Origin: Cohnella panacarvi Gsoil 349
GTDB lineage: Bacteria > Bacillota > Bacilli > Paenibacillales > Paenibacillaceae
Direction: 5' to 3'
Length of the DNA stretch: 64,000 nucleotides
NCBI RefSeq assembly: GCF_000515335.1
Contig: NZ_KI911563.1
Location: 1,275,598 to 1,339,597, forward strand
Shown here: positions 25,812 through 35,779 of the stretch, piece by piece
How the letters are laid out: each line of letters starts with the position of its first letter
Numbering within the stretch: the first letter of the stretch is position 1
Position numbers and translations under genes: made by a program
The notes under the pieces: generated by a model
Databases searched by the model: none
Told to the model about the DNA's origin: nothing
What the model saw: only the letters and a program-made list of their open reading frames with translations

Positions 25812-26423
25812 TTAAGGCGTCGTGATTCCGTACGTCCCCAGCATCTCCGAGAGGAGCGATACTGGAAGACCGACGATGTTGAAATAACAGCCGTCGATCG
25901 ATTCTACGAGCAAAGAGCCGATTTCCTGGATTCCGTAAGCGCCGGCTTTGTCATTCGGCTCTCCCGTAGCGACATAACGCGAGATTTGCTCGGCCGTAAG
26001 CGCTCGCATGCGCACGTGCGTCACGCGATGCGATGTGACGGTTTCCCCGTCCGATACGCGAACGCAGGAGACGCCGGTATACACCTCGTGCGTGCGCCCG
26101 GAGAGCAGTCCCAACATCCGAGTCGCGTCTTCCGCGTCCCTAGGCTTCCCCATAACCTCGCGATCTAAGACAACGATCGTATCGCTGCCTACGACGATAG
26201 ATTCGGCGAAGGATTGCCCCGCGAGTTGTTCTTTAACGGATAATGCTTTTCTCAAGGAAAGTCCTTCGGCGATTTGCCTTGGCGTCCAACCTTCCGGAGT
26301 GTCCTCGTCGACGTTGCTAGGCACGACTTCCACGGGCAAGCCGAGCAAACGGATCAACTCTTGCCTCCGAGGCGAACCTGACGCCAGGATAAGCGTCGGC
26401 GAAGCTGCTTGGTTCAAACCCAT
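25812..26423 (-). CDS. maf: Maf-family nucleotide pyrophosphatase
   Basis: 203 residues from ATG 26423 with an AAGGAAG site 9 bases upstream. The frame runs open to 26687, but that extension encodes the start of a different, frameshifted gene. Maf proteins hydrolyse non-canonical nucleoside triphosphates and affect septation. Motifs: LILASGSPRRQELIRLLG, VGSDTIVVLD, GKPRDAEDATRML and NDKAGAYGIQ. Lies between the DUF4321 remnant and radC. Confidence 0.95.
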   Translation of the reverse strand: MGLNQAASPTLILASGSPRRQELIRLLGLPVEVVPSNVDEDTPEGWTPRQIAEGLSLRKALSVKEQLAGQSFAESIVVGSDTIVVLDREVMGKPRDAEDATRMLGLLSGRTHEVYTGVSCVRVSDGETVTSHRVTHVRMRALTAEQISRYVATGEPNDKAGAYGIQEIGSLLVESIDGCYFNIVGLPVSLLSEMLGTYGITTP

Positions 26424-26445
26424 GACGCTGTACTTCCTTTCGATA

Positions 26446-26687
26446 TTACGTTTTGCGATAAGCCCAGACGGCAAGCGCTGCGCCGATAATGCTGAGCAGG
26501 CTGACATCCGCGTCAAAATTAAGATCGAATTTGAACACCGCCAGATCGGCGGAAGGCGACCAATGGACCGGAAGCGAGCGGGTGAGGAATTAAGGGCTTG
26601 CGCGTCTTGAAGCCAATGGGAAACCAAGGTGCCGGCAAGCATGCCTAACAGGATGAATAGTAGCAGAATCCAGCCATTTTTCTTCAC
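26446..26687 (-). pseudogene. DUF4321 membrane protein gene with a one-base frameshift
   Basis: From GTG 26687 the frame reads MKKNGWILLLFILLGMLAG and TLVSHWLQDAQAL, a DUF4321 N-terminus with one membrane segment. After about 26595 the family sequence continues in another frame: FLTRSLPVHWSPSADLAVFK, then SLLSIIGAALAVWAYRKT and TAA at 26446-26448. The span is 242 bases, one short of 81 codons, so a single base has been lost near 26588-26596. This is either a real disruption or an assembly error. As sequenced, the first part runs into the maf frame. Confidence 0.8.
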
Positions 26688-26779
26688 GGTTCGTTATTCA
26701 CCACCATTTTTTGACACTTGCATACTCATTATACGTGGCTTGGAGATTGCGCACAATGCGAAACTGGAACGAATGAGAA

Positions 26780-26813
26780 TAAACAAGACAGCCCCGCGGA
26801 GTCAGAGCTGCCT
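26780..26813 (-). terminator. Probable terminator after the SPOR-domain gene
   Basis: On the minus strand GGCAGCTC pairs with GGGCTGTC (26787-26813, two G-U pairs), followed by TTGTTTATTC. A weak T-tract, so moderate support. Confidence 0.55.
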
Positions 26814-26832
26814 CGTTCGAGTTACGGATTGC

Positions 26833-28209
26833 TCAACCGCGCGCGGCGGGCTGCAATGCATCGCGCAGCTCGCGGTCCGCCAGCCCGGCTTGCATGATCG
26901 CCGTCTGGGCGTTCCATAGATGAAACCGGGACGTCTTGCCGCTATAATTTGCGAGCGAATCAAGCGCCTCATCCAAAGCTTGCTCGAGCTTTACCGCCGC
27001 GGCGTTAGCCGCGCCCGTAAGCGCGCCTTGCGGCAGCTTGGCGGCTTTCCACGCGGACCCCGTCTGCCGCAAGGCGTCCGCGTCCTCTTGCGCGAACGGC
27101 TGCGGCAGCCCGTCTTGCAGGCCGCCTACGGTGAGCTGAGCGATCAACCGCGCGAGCGATGCGCTCTCGGTCATGAATGCTCGTATCGTCTCGGATTGTT
27201 CGCTTCCGTCCAACATTAGCGCCGTTGCTCCGAGCGGCTTGATATACACTTCGATGTTCGGCATTTGCGCCGCCAGAAGCTCGGCTTCGGCGCGGGTCGA
27301 GGCGATGCCCGCGTAGACGCGGTAACCGTCGCCGTCGTCGATCGCAGCGGGCAATCCGACGTCTTTCAGTTGCGCGGCCGCCAATTGCGTGCTGTCCGCG
27401 TTGCGGAAGACGCCGTATTGCAGGACGTAAGCTTCATTCGCAGGAACTTCCGCAAACGACTTGCCTTCTATTTTACCCGTTGCGTTCGGGTCCGGCGTAG
27501 TTCCCGCTCCCACGGCGGCATCGTCGGCATGGGCTGCCGCGGCCGTCGATGACGATGCGGCGTCCGGGACTCCGGCTTGCCCGGCAGCTTGAATTCCCGC
27601 AGACTGCTTGCCGGGGAACATCGGCTCACCGGTGAACAACGTCAGCACCATATATCCGAATAGCGCGCCGGTTGCGATCGCCGCGGTCACCGACAAGAAC
27701 ACGCGCGTCCAGGTCGGAGAATCGTTACGTCTATAGCTTCCTGCTTGCGATAGCCAATCTTCAGTAGGCGTATAGTCGTCATCCGCCGGCAAGCTCCATC
27801 GCTCCGGCTGTTCATGATCCGGCTCGGTCTGTTCCAGCTCCCGGACGACGACGGGATGGCGAATCGTACCAACGGGCAGCTTGCGGTCGGACTTGGGTGT
27901 CGTCTCGGGAGCTTTCTCCGCCGGAGGGATATGCACGACGACGGAATCGGTCCGACGAATGATATCCTCGAGCGCGCGAATATCGTCTTGATAGGGTCCG
28001 TCATTCGCTATGGACGGCTCTATAACTAAATGATTATATGCTGATTCAACTCGCGCCTCGCTCGCTAGTTCCGGCTTGGCTGCGATAGACGGTTCATCGA
28101 AGACGTCCTCCCGCTCCGTCCGGGCAAGATTCGCCGCCGGGGCTAGCTTAACCGGCTTCTGCATAGGAGGCTGCTCGAAACGAAACGTCATTCTTGCGTT
28201 GGATGGCAT
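26833..28209 (-). CDS. SPOR-domain membrane protein
   Basis: 458 residues. An acidic cytoplasmic N-terminus (1-165), one membrane segment (about 172-194, VFLSVTAAIATGALFGYMVL), a Ser/Ala-rich linker, and a SPOR-like domain at about 258-330 (AYVLQYGVFRNADSTQLAAAQLKDVGLPA, then GYRVYAGIASTRAEAELLA) that would bind denuded septal or cortex glycans. The C-terminal 120 residues are helical and uncharacterised. Located between murC and maf; a wall or sporulation role is inferred from the domain only. Confidence 0.75.
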   Translation of the reverse strand: MPSNARMTFRFEQPPMQKPVKLAPAANLARTEREDVFDEPSIAAKPELASEARVESAYNHLVIEPSIANDGPYQDDIRALEDIIRRTDSVVVHIPPAEKAPETTPKSDRKLPVGTIRHPVVVRELEQTEPDHEQPERWSLPADDDYTPTEDWLSQAGSYRRNDSPTWTRVFLSVTAAIATGALFGYMVLTLFTGEPMFPGKQSAGIQAAGQAGVPDAASSSTAAAAHADDAAVGAGTTPDPNATGKIEGKSFAEVPANEAYVLQYGVFRNADSTQLAAAQLKDVGLPAAIDDGDGYRVYAGIASTRAEAELLAAQMPNIEVYIKPLGATALMLDGSEQSETIRAFMTESASLARLIAQLTVGGLQDGLPQPFAQEDADALRQTGSAWKAAKLPQGALTGAANAAAVKLEQALDEALDSLANYSGKTSRFHLWNAQTAIMQAGLADRELRDALQPAARG

Positions 28210-28342
28210 GCCGCGTCTCCCCTTGTCCTACAATCTATCAATAGGATATGAGAGACGGATGAAAAATATGATAGAACGCTCTACTGCGGTCTGGGAGAAC
28301 GTTGCAGCGTCCCTGAGCGACAGGGATATCGTTATAAAGGAA

Positions 28343-28382
28343 TAAGGGAAGCCCCCTCCTTCGTTGAAGGAGAGAGCTTCCC
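28343..28382 (-). terminator. Terminator after murC
   Basis: GGGAAGC (28346-28352) and GCTTCCC (28376-28382) bracket a second stem CTCCTTC/GAAGGAG, giving a long hairpin; a T-rich stretch TTATTCCTTT follows on the minus strand. Confidence 0.8.
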
Positions 28383-28396
28383 AAGGGAGCATTCGC

Positions 28397-29788
28397 TTAT
28401 TCCGCTCCTTCTCGCTCGCGAAGAATCTTCGCAAGCTCGTAGGCCGTCTTCCATATATCGCCCGCGCCCATCGTCAGAACGAGATCGTTAGGCTTGATCT
28501 CGTCCGCGAGCAGATCGCGCACTTCTTCCTTCGTCGGGATATATCGCACGTTCGGATTGCTGTTGCCGGCGATCAGCTCGACCAGCCTGCGGGAATTGAC
28601 GCCTTCGATCCTCTGCTCGCCGGCCGGCGAATAAATATCCGTGATGATGACCTCATCGGCGTCGGTGAACGCTCTGCTGAACGCATCGAGCAGAAAATAC
28701 GTGCGCGTATATCGCTGGGGCTGAAACACGGCAATAATGCGCTTGCCCGTCGCTTTGGCGGCTTGGATCGTCGCCTGGATTTCAGTCGGGTGATGCGCGT
28801 AGTCGTCGATCACCAGCATATCCTTCACTTCGCCAAGCACTTGAAACCGTCTCTTAGCGCCGCGGAATTCGCGAATCGCTCCGGCGATCGCCGAGAAAGA
28901 AGCGCCTGCCTCGAGACAGACGATGACCGTCGCAAGCGCGTTGTAGACGTTATGGCGTCCGGGTACGGACAGCTCGACCGTGCCTAGTTCGTCGTTCCCT
29001 TTGCGTACCGTGAACGATACGCAGCGGTCGCCGAGGTTAATATTCGTCGCGGTAAAATCGGCATCTGACGAGCTGACGCCATACGTAACCACGCGCGGAC
29101 CTTTCACCATCGGCACGACTTCCCGTACGTTGTCGTCGTCCGCGCATACGACCGCGCAGCCGCTCGGTCGAATATTGCCAAGGAAAGATACGTAAGCATC
29201 CTTCAGCTTGTTGAAATCGCCATCGTAATTTTCCAGATGATCGGCTTCAATGTTAAGGACGACGCCGACGGCCGGTTCGTATTGAAGGAAGGAACCGTCG
29301 CTTTCGTCCGCTTCGGCCACGACGAAGTCGCTCTTGCCCGCTTTCGCGTTCGTGCCGACGTTGACGATCTCCCCGCCGATAATGAATGTCGGATCCAGCC
29401 CGCAATTCTCCATCACGAGCGCGATCATGGAGGACGTCGTCGTTTTTCCGTGCGCGCCGGCGACGGCGATGCCCGTGCGCGCGTTCAAGAGGCGCGCCAG
29501 CATCTGGGCGCGGTGCAGCGTAGGGATGCGCAATTGCTCCGCGGCTCGGCGTTCCACGTCGTCCTTGGCGATCGCCGTTGAATATACGACGAGATCGGCG
29601 CCTCGTACATTCTCCGGCTCGTGGCCGATATAAATTTGTGCCCCGCCGGCCGCTAGTTTCTCGGTCAGCTCTTGACGTACGACGTCGGAGCCGGACACCT
29701 TGTAACCCATCTCCAGCATCACGCGGGCGATGGCGCTCATACCGTAGCCACCTATACCGATAAAATGAACATGTTCAGCGGTTCGCAA
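28397..29788 (-). CDS. murC: UDP-N-acetylmuramate-alanine ligase
   Basis: 463 residues using TTG 29788 (product begins [18 protein letters not shown]), 7 bases after the folC stop with GGTGA as ribosome site; the frame extends into folC but without a start signal. Adds L-Ala to UDP-MurNAc. Motifs: nucleotide-binding [17 protein letters not shown] loop [11 protein letters not shown], and [12 protein letters not shown]. In the folC-murC unit before the SPOR gene. Confidence 0.95.
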   Translation of the reverse strand: MRTAEHVHFIGIGGYGMSAIARVMLEMGYKVSGSDVVRQELTEKLAAGGAQIYIGHEPENVRGADLVVYSTAIAKDDVERRAAEQLRIPTLHRAQMLARLLNARTGIAVAGAHGKTTTSSMIALVMENCGLDPTFIIGGEIVNVGTNAKAGKSDFVVAEADESDGSFLQYEPAVGVVLNIEADHLENYDGDFNKLKDAYVSFLGNIRPSGCAVVCADDDNVREVVPMVKGPRVVTYGVSSSDADFTATNINLGDRCVSFTVRKGNDELGTVELSVPGRHNVYNALATVIVCLEAGASFSAIAGAIREFRGAKRRFQVLGEVKDMLVIDDYAHHPTEIQATIQAAKATGKRIIAVFQPQRYTRTYFLLDAFSRAFTDADEVIITDIYSPAGEQRIEGVNSRRLVELIAGNSNPNVRYIPTKEEVRDLLADEIKPNDLVLTMGAGDIWKTAYELAKILREREGAE

Positions 29789-29795
29789 CGACGCT

Positions 29796-31184
29796 TCACC
29801 AGCCTTTTTCTGAATTCGTTCCGTGGAGCAACCACGAGCGAACGTCGGCAATCAAATATAACGTGCCAGTTACGACGCTTAGCGTATCCCCTTGAGCAGG
29901 CGCTTGCGAGGACGCATCGCGCAGAAGCGTCAAAGCACGCCGCCAATCCGGTTCGACGACGATGTCGCGCGGACCTCCAAGCTCGGCTTTCAGCCGGTTC
30001 GCGACTGCGGCCAAATCTTCGGCGGCCATTTTTTTATGAAAATCGGGCTCCGTAATCACTAGCATATCCACCATTGGTAGTATATGCCGCAGGGAATGTT
30101 CGTGATTCTTATTCGGCATCATCGCGATCATGACGTTCAGCCTATCGAAGCTGTAAATATCGCTCAGGGCAGCGGCCAAAGCCTCCATCCCTTCGGGATT
30201 ATGCGCGCCGTCGAGAAGAATGCGCGGGGAATCGGAAACCATCTCGAGCCGACCCGGCCAGGACGTCTCTCTGAGCCCTGCCTCGAGATCCTCGTCGTCG
30301 ACGATAAGCGCGTAATATTGGCGCAACACTTCAAGCGTCATGGCCGCCACGGCGGCGTTCGCGAGCTGATGCGTTCCGTTCAATGTCACCGCTAACGATT
30401 GTATCGCGCGGAACGGCCCTTGAAAACCGAAAATTTGTTCATTTTCCCGGATCGACTCCGGTTTGAACCCGAACTGATCGCCTAGCGCGTACAAGGTTGC
30501 CTTCTTGCTCTCGGCCGTCTCCCGAATGATCGCCGCGGCTTCCGGATGGCCGGCGGCCGTAACGATCGGAACGCCGGGTTTAATGATGCCTGCCTTCTCT
30601 CTGGCAATGTCGGCGATCGTCGGACCAAGAAGGTCCATATGATCGTGCCCGACGTTCGTGATCACGGTGACGACCGGACTGACTATGTTCGTGACGTCAA
30701 GCCGGCCGCCCAATCCCGTCTCCCAGACGACGTAGTCCGGGAACGTGACGGTGCCGTAATACAGGAGCGCGAGCGCCGTCGTAATTTCGAACATCGTCGG
30801 CGCGCCCCATTCGGTACCGGCGAGCTTATCCGCTTCCGGCTTGATCCGGTTGACGAGACGCAAGAGCGTCTCGTCGTCGATATCCTGTCCGTTGTATTGC
30901 AGCCGATTGGCATACGAGGTCAAATACGGCGACGTGAACGTGCCGACATCGTATTTCGCCTTGCGGAGCACGCTCGTCAAGTAGGCGCAAACCGAGCCTT
31001 TGCCGTTCGTGCCCGCGACGTGAATGAATTTGAGCCGACGCTCGGGATTGCCCAGCGCCTCCATCAGCAGCTTGATCCGGTCAAGTCCCGGACGAATGCC
31101 GAAATTCGTCAGTCCGACAATCCAGGACATCGCCTCTTCGGCGCTGTTAAAGCCGGCTCCGGTCCGGGGAGATTCGTTCTTCAT
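29796..31184 (-). CDS. folC: Folylpolyglutamate synthase / dihydrofolate synthase
   Basis: 462 residues. Mur-ligase-like enzyme that adds glutamate to folates. Motifs: [24 protein letters not shown] loop [42 protein letters not shown], and the C-terminal [14 protein letters not shown]. Fifteen bases after valS and 7 before murC, an arrangement shared with other Bacillota. Confidence 0.96.
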   Translation of the reverse strand: MKNESPRTGAGFNSAEEAMSWIVGLTNFGIRPGLDRIKLLMEALGNPERRLKFIHVAGTNGKGSVCAYLTSVLRKAKYDVGTFTSPYLTSYANRLQYNGQDIDDETLLRLVNRIKPEADKLAGTEWGAPTMFEITTALALLYYGTVTFPDYVVWETGLGGRLDVTNIVSPVVTVITNVGHDHMDLLGPTIADIAREKAGIIKPGVPIVTAAGHPEAAAIIRETAESKKATLYALGDQFGFKPESIRENEQIFGFQGPFRAIQSLAVTLNGTHQLANAAVAAMTLEVLRQYYALIVDDEDLEAGLRETSWPGRLEMVSDSPRILLDGAHNPEGMEALAAALSDIYSFDRLNVMIAMMPNKNHEHSLRHILPMVDMLVITEPDFHKKMAAEDLAAVANRLKAELGGPRDIVVEPDWRRALTLLRDASSQAPAQGDTLSVVTGTLYLIADVRSWLLHGTNSEKGW

Positions 31185-31199
31185 GATGCTTTCCCTCCG

Positions 31200-33863
31200 T
31201 TAAGCTTGCAGCTCGGCAATACGCGCCAGCACTTTGTCGCGCTTGTCTTTGTAATCCGCGCCTTTCGCGCGTTCCTGCTCGACGACGTGCGCCGGCGCTT
31301 TGGCGATATAGCCTTCGTTGGCCAGCTTTTTCTCTACGCGGTCGACCTCGGCGTTAAGGGCATCAAGCTCTTTGTTCAGCCGCGCGATTTCTTGGCCGAT
31401 GTCGATCAAGCCCGCCAGCGGGAAGTACAGCTCCGCTCCCGTGACGATCGCCGTCATCGCTTTGTCCGGCGCCGTCAGAGACGGGTCGAGCGTAAGCGCC
31501 GACGTGTTGCAGAAGCGTTGAACGTAAATTTCGTTCCGACGGAAAATGCCTTCTTCTTCCGCGCCGGTCGGCTTAAGCAGCAGCTCGATCTTCTTGCCCA
31601 GCGATACGTTCACTTCCGCGCGAATGTTCCGCACGGCGCGAATCGCCTCCATGAGGAGCTTCATCTCTTTGACCGCTTCCGAAGCTTCGAACGAAGCGTC
31701 GTACGCCGGCCATGCCGCGAGCATGATCGTCTCGCCGGGCTCGTGAGGCAGATGCTGCCAAATTTCCTCGGACAAATACGGCATGAACGGGTGCAGCAGA
31801 CGCAACGTGCGGTCGAGCACGTATGCGATGACCGATTGGGTGCTGCGCTTCGCGATCGGATCCGTTCCATAAAGCGTGAGCTTCGCGAACTCGATGTACC
31901 AGTCGCACAGATCGTCCCAGATGAAGTCGTAGAGCAAACGGCCGGTTTCGCCGAACTCATAGCTTTCCATCAGGCGCGTAATGTCTTGCGCGGTTTCGTT
32001 AAACCGATGCAGAATCCAGCGGTCTGCCGTGGACAGCTCGCCGCTCAGGTCGATATCCGCATAGTTGAAGCCTTCGAGGTTCATGAGCGCGAACCGCGAT
32101 GCGTTCCATATTTTATTGGCGAAATTGCGCGCCTGCTCGACTTTCTCGAAGCGGAAGCGCAAATCTTGACCCGGCGTGCTGCCCGTCGAGATCATGAACC
32201 GCATCGCGTCCGCGCCGTATTGCGCGATGACGTCGAGCGGGTCGACGCCGTTGCCGAGCGATTTGGACATTTTGCGACCTTCCGCGTCGCGGACGAGGCC
32301 GTGGATGAGCACGTCCTTGAACGGAATTCGGTCCGTGAACTCGAGGGCCGTGAAGATCATCCGGGCAACCCAGAAGTAAATGATGTCGTAGCCCGTAACG
32401 AGCACGCTCGTCGGAAAGTACGCTCGCAGGTCTTCGGTATCCGAAGGCCAGCCGAGCGTCGAGAACGGCCACAGCGCCGAGCTGAACCACGTGTCGAGCA
32501 CGTCCTCGTCTTGGCGCCAAGGCGAACCCGGCTGATCCGCGCCTTCCGGCGCTTCGAGACCGACATGAATGTCGCCCGTCGTATCGTTGTACCAAGCCGG
32601 AATCCGGTGTCCCCACCAGAGTTGACGGGATATACACCAGTCGCGGACGTTCTCGATCCATTGCAAATACACTTTCTCGAACCGGTCCGGCACGAAATTG
32701 ACGCCTTGGCCGGACTTCTGGTTAGCGATCGCGCGCTCGGCGAGCGGCTTCATCGAGACGAACCATTGCGTCGACAGGTACGGCTCGACGACCGCTCCGG
32801 AACGTTCGCTATGGCCGACCTGATGAACGTGATCCTCGATTTGGATGCACACGCCTTGCTCCTGCAAGTCTTTGACGATCGCTTTGCGGCATTCCGCGCG
32901 GTCCAGGCCGTTATACGGCCCCGCATGCTCGTTCATGCGCCCGCCTTCGTCCATGACCGTAATCTGCGGCAGGTTATGGCGAGAGCCGACTTCGAAGTCG
33001 TTCGGGTCGTGGGCCGGCGTAATCTTGACCGCGCCGCTTCCGAATTCCTTATCGACGTATTCGTCCGCGATGATCGGAATTTCGCGATCCACGATCGGCA
33101 GCTTGATCATCTTGCCGATCAGGCTCTTGTATCTTTCGTCCTCCGGATGAACGGCGACCGCCGTATCGCCCAGCATCGTCTCCGGGCGCGTCGTGGCGAC
33201 GGTAATGGAGCCGCTGCCGTCGGCGAGCGGATAGCGGAGATGATACAGATGGCCGTTGACCTCTTTGTACTCGACCTCGATGTCGGACAAAGCCGTGCGG
33301 GCTGCCGGATCCCAGTTGATGATCCGTTTGCCGCGGTAGATCAGGCCTTTCTCGTATAAGCGCACGAACACTTCGCGAACCGCCGCGGACAAGCCTTCGT
33401 CCAGCGTAAACCGCTCGCGGGAATAATCGAGGCTCAGCCCCATCTTAGCCCATTGGTTGCGGATCGTTCCCGCATAGTGTTCCTTCCATTCCCATACTTT
33501 CTCCAGGAAAGCCTCGCGACCCAAATCGTAACGGGATTTGCCTTCTTCGCGCAGCTTCTGCTCGACCTTCGTCTGCGTCGCGATGCCCGCATGATCGGTT
33601 CCAGGCAGCCATAACGCGTCGAAGCCCTGCATCCGTTTGAACCGGATCATGATGTCTTGCAGCGTGAAGTCGAGCGCATGCCCGATATGAAGCATGCCCG
33701 TTACGTTCGGAGGAGGGATGACGATCGTATATTTAGGCGCGTCGGGACGGCGTCCCGCTTGAAAGTATCCGCCCTGCAGCCACGCGTCGTACCATTTGCG
33801 TTCGGCGCTCGCCGGATCGTAAGTCGTCGGCATTTCGACGTTAAAGCTTTTTGTCTCGGACAT
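31200..33863 (-). CDS. valS: Valyl-tRNA synthetase
   Basis: 887 residues from ATG 33863 ([17 protein letters not shown], with GGAGG 11 bases upstream). Class I enzyme: [16 protein letters not shown] (HIGH), editing domain [18 protein letters not shown], the KMSKS loop [11 protein letters not shown], and a C-terminal coiled coil ([28 protein letters not shown]). Controlled by the T-box leader immediately upstream. Confidence 0.98.
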   Translation of the reverse strand: MSETKSFNVEMPTTYDPASAERKWYDAWLQGGYFQAGRRPDAPKYTIVIPPPNVTGMLHIGHALDFTLQDIMIRFKRMQGFDALWLPGTDHAGIATQTKVEQKLREEGKSRYDLGREAFLEKVWEWKEHYAGTIRNQWAKMGLSLDYSRERFTLDEGLSAAVREVFVRLYEKGLIYRGKRIINWDPAARTALSDIEVEYKEVNGHLYHLRYPLADGSGSITVATTRPETMLGDTAVAVHPEDERYKSLIGKMIKLPIVDREIPIIADEYVDKEFGSGAVKITPAHDPNDFEVGSRHNLPQITVMDEGGRMNEHAGPYNGLDRAECRKAIVKDLQEQGVCIQIEDHVHQVGHSERSGAVVEPYLSTQWFVSMKPLAERAIANQKSGQGVNFVPDRFEKVYLQWIENVRDWCISRQLWWGHRIPAWYNDTTGDIHVGLEAPEGADQPGSPWRQDEDVLDTWFSSALWPFSTLGWPSDTEDLRAYFPTSVLVTGYDIIYFWVARMIFTALEFTDRIPFKDVLIHGLVRDAEGRKMSKSLGNGVDPLDVIAQYGADAMRFMISTGSTPGQDLRFRFEKVEQARNFANKIWNASRFALMNLEGFNYADIDLSGELSTADRWILHRFNETAQDITRLMESYEFGETGRLLYDFIWDDLCDWYIEFAKLTLYGTDPIAKRSTQSVIAYVLDRTLRLLHPFMPYLSEEIWQHLPHEPGETIMLAAWPAYDASFEASEAVKEMKLLMEAIRAVRNIRAEVNVSLGKKIELLLKPTGAEEEGIFRRNEIYVQRFCNTSALTLDPSLTAPDKAMTAIVTGAELYFPLAGLIDIGQEIARLNKELDALNAEVDRVEKKLANEGYIAKAPAHVVEQERAKGADYKDKRDKVLARIAELQA

Positions 33864-33906
33864 GTACGAATTAACCTCCATAGGACGCAATGTTCAGCCT
33901 GCCGAC

Positions 33907-33924
33907 AAGGAGTTCCGACTCCTT
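33907..33924. repeat. Hairpin between the T-box terminator and valS
   Basis: AAGGAGT (33907-33913), TCCG loop, ACTCCTT (33918-33924): a perfect 7-bp stem 44 bases before the valS ATG and just past the T-box terminator. It may act on mRNA processing or translation; function unknown. Confidence 0.6.
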
Positions 33925-33935
33925 ATCGCGGCGCA

Positions 33936-34217
33936 TAAAAACACAAAAACCTCCCGTCGCAAAGGACGAAAGGTTCATCTTCCGTGGTACCACCTTCGTT
34001 CCGCCAGGCTATATTCAGCCGGAGCGGCACTCGACGCGGGATAACGGTAGCAGCCGTCTTGATCTAGGGCGTAAGCCGCACAGCGGCCGTCCGTTCGAAC
34101 AAGAAACTCCAGGGCGACTCGTCGCAGCTCAATTCTCCTGCGGAACCTTCCAGCGCTGACGTTCAGCGGCCCCGCTCTCTGTAGGACGATCTGTGACTCT
34201 TCCCTATCCAAGTCTTT
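33936..34217 (-). promoter_or_regulatory. T-box riboswitch controlling valS
   Basis: On the minus strand the conserved T-box sequence AAGGTGGTACCACGG lies at about 33982-33996. It is followed by a terminator stem AACCTTTCGTC/GACGGGAGGTT (33948-33975) and a T-run. Stem I landmarks (ACAGAGAGCGGGG, then CCCTGGAGTTTC) lie near 34170 and 34110. A GTC triplet at 34116-34118, in the expected position before CCCTGGAG, would be a valine specifier. Uncharged tRNA-Val should favour read-through into valS. The specifier placement is tentative. Confidence 0.9.
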
Positions 34218-34223
34218 CCCCCT

Positions 34224-34252
34224 ATTCTACCCTTCGCCGAGGGGAGAGTCAA
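34224..34252 (-). promoter_or_regulatory. Promoter of the T-box/valS unit
   Basis: On the minus strand TTGACT (34247-34252), 17 bases, TAGAAT (34224-34229); initiation near 34217 gives a leader of about 355 bases before valS. Confidence 0.75.
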
Positions 34253-34274
34253 TAAGGGGCGGCGATACGCCTCA

Positions 34275-34305
34275 TAACCTCCGGCGGAAGGATCGCCGGA
34301 GGTTA
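34275..34305 (-). terminator. Hairpin after spoVID
   Basis: ATAACCTCCGGCG (34275-34286) and CGCCGGAGGTTAT (34294-34305) form a nearly perfect 12-13 bp stem with a short loop. T-tracts are weak on both sides, so it may be a terminator of low T content or bidirectional. Confidence 0.6.
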
Positions 34306-34340
34306 TTGGGAGACGGGTATGCGGCGAAGCGGCAGCCGCT

Positions 34341-35612
34341 CTATGGGATGTAGAGCACTTGCCCTTCGGATAAGTACGGTTCGTTAAGCTTATTGTGCGT
34401 TTGCAGCACCCTCGGTTGCAAGTTATATCGGTCCGCGATCGATTCGAGCGTATCGTCGCGCTGCACGATGCACATCCGGACTTTGCGGAACGACTGGGCT
34501 TCGTTCTCTCCGCCCGATAATAGGCGCGTCCATTCGAGTTCGTCGCCGGTACTTCCGGAAGAGCTTGCGGCATTCGCTTTTTCTTCCGATTGCGCGGCCT
34601 CTTGCCGCTTCAAATCCGATTCGCGCCTGGCGCCGATATCGCCGAGCTGCGACAGCAGCCCGACGCCGGATTGAATGCGTTGCGACGCATCCGACGGCAA
34701 GCCGTTAATGGCGATCTTCATGGGTTCCGGTTCCGGGGCTGCCGAGACTGAGGGCAAAGTCTCCGGCTGGGCTGCCGGCACGTCCGCCGGCAATGCCGGA
34801 ATTTCCAATGCGCTATAGGACGGAGCTGCGGGCTGGCTCGTTTGCGGATCCGCGTCTCGCCGCTGGCTTAAATCTCCCCACCCATCCGATGATTGGACGG
34901 GCTGCGCCGCTCTCGTCTGTTCCTGAGACTTGGCTTTATCCGCGTAGCTCTTGAAGTTCGACAGCCAACTTCCCTCGTTCGCGGCATCGGCGAAGCTCGG
35001 GACCGGCTGCGGCTTCTGCGGTTGCTGCGGCTGCGCAGCTTGCTGCTCCTCGATCCGCTCCGGATCGAATTCAAGCAAGGAATCGTCCGACTGGGAAGAC
35101 GCGGCCTGCGAGGAGTCGTCATCGTCGGCGGAATCGTCGGCTGCCTGCGCTGCGGATAAGCCGTCGCGCCCGAAGTCCTCCTCGTAACTCGACCGCGCCT
35201 GATGTACGACCGTAAAGCTGTCGTCCTTCCATATCGGCTCTTGCGAGGAAGACGTCTGCAACCCTCTCAGCGCCAATACGCCCGTCACGTTAAGCGACCT
35301 CGTCGACAACAAATCGACGTCGAAATTGTCGATTTCCACGCCGATCTCGTCCACGTTCTGGACCCGATTAAGCGGCAGCGTGATCTCTACCGGTATCCAA
35401 TGCGTCAATTGCGTCGTTTCGTCGGAATACTGCGCGCGATATACGCCGGACAGCAGCAGGCTCCCGCTTAGCAGGACGTTGTCCTCGCGCGGAAGCACCT
35501 GCATATGGGGCACAAGCTCGATTTCCTCCAATTCGTCGATCGCGGCTACGTCGTCCGGCAAATGCACCCGTTCGTAAATATCGAACCGCAGTCCGTTTGG
35601 TGGCTCCGTCAC
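34341..35612 (-). CDS. spoVID: SpoVID-like spore coat morphogenetic protein
   Basis: 423 residues from GTG 35612 (GGAGG upstream). N-terminal SpoVID-type beta-rich domain (about 1-130: LRFDIYERVHLPDDV, VLLSGSLLLSGVYRA), a long acidic Gln/Pro/Ser-rich middle (145-350), and a C-terminal LysM domain (376-423, CIVQRDDTLESIADRYNLQPRVLQTHNKL). SpoVID encases the forespore with SpoIVA and recruits SafA (candidate at 7.6 kb). Between hemL and valS, as in B. subtilis, but without ysxE. Confidence 0.88.
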   Translation of the reverse strand: MTEPPNGLRFDIYERVHLPDDVAAIDELEEIELVPHMQVLPREDNVLLSGSLLLSGVYRAQYSDETTQLTHWIPVEITLPLNRVQNVDEIGVEIDNFDVDLLSTRSLNVTGVLALRGLQTSSSQEPIWKDDSFTVVHQARSSYEEDFGRDGLSAAQAADDSADDDDSSQAASSQSDDSLLEFDPERIEEQQAAQPQQPQKPQPVPSFADAANEGSWLSNFKSYADKAKSQEQTRAAQPVQSSDGWGDLSQRRDADPQTSQPAAPSYSALEIPALPADVPAAQPETLPSVSAAPEPEPMKIAINGLPSDASQRIQSGVGLLSQLGDIGARRESDLKRQEAAQSEEKANAASSSGSTGDELEWTRLLSGGENEAQSFRKVRMCIVQRDDTLESIADRYNLQPRVLQTHNKLNEPYLSEGQVLYIP

Positions 35613-35721
35613 GGTGATTCCTCCTTCTTCACTCGGCGCCCGGATCGCTGTCAGGGCCCTCTAGCAACTCACTAACTATCTATATGCCGAAGAGAGCCTA
35701 GCATGCCTGTTCGAACCGCAA

Positions 35722-35761
35722 AATACAAACAACCTCCCGGCGATCGCAATCGCGGGAGGTT
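35722..35761 (-). terminator. Terminator after hemL
   Basis: AACCTCCCGGCGATCG (35731 on) pairs with CGCGGGAGGTT (to 35761); on the minus strand the stem is followed by a T-rich TTGTTTGTATTTT. Confidence 0.8.
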
Positions 35762-35779
35762 GCAAGACGGTCGCAACGA

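Noticed and set aside
26423..26687. Maf with an 88-residue N-terminal membrane extension
   Set aside because: The extension matches DUF4321 only in its first part and is out of frame after about 26595; Maf has its own start at 26423.
29788..29851. Upstream extension of murC into folC
   Set aside because: No start signal, and it would overlap the end of folC; TTG 29788 with GGTGA gives the normal MurC N-terminus.
30546..33359. 937-codon plus-strand open frame
   Set aside because: It is antisense to folC and valS, both clear. Arg/Asp/Val-rich composition and no domain or ribosome site mark it as a GC-driven shadow.
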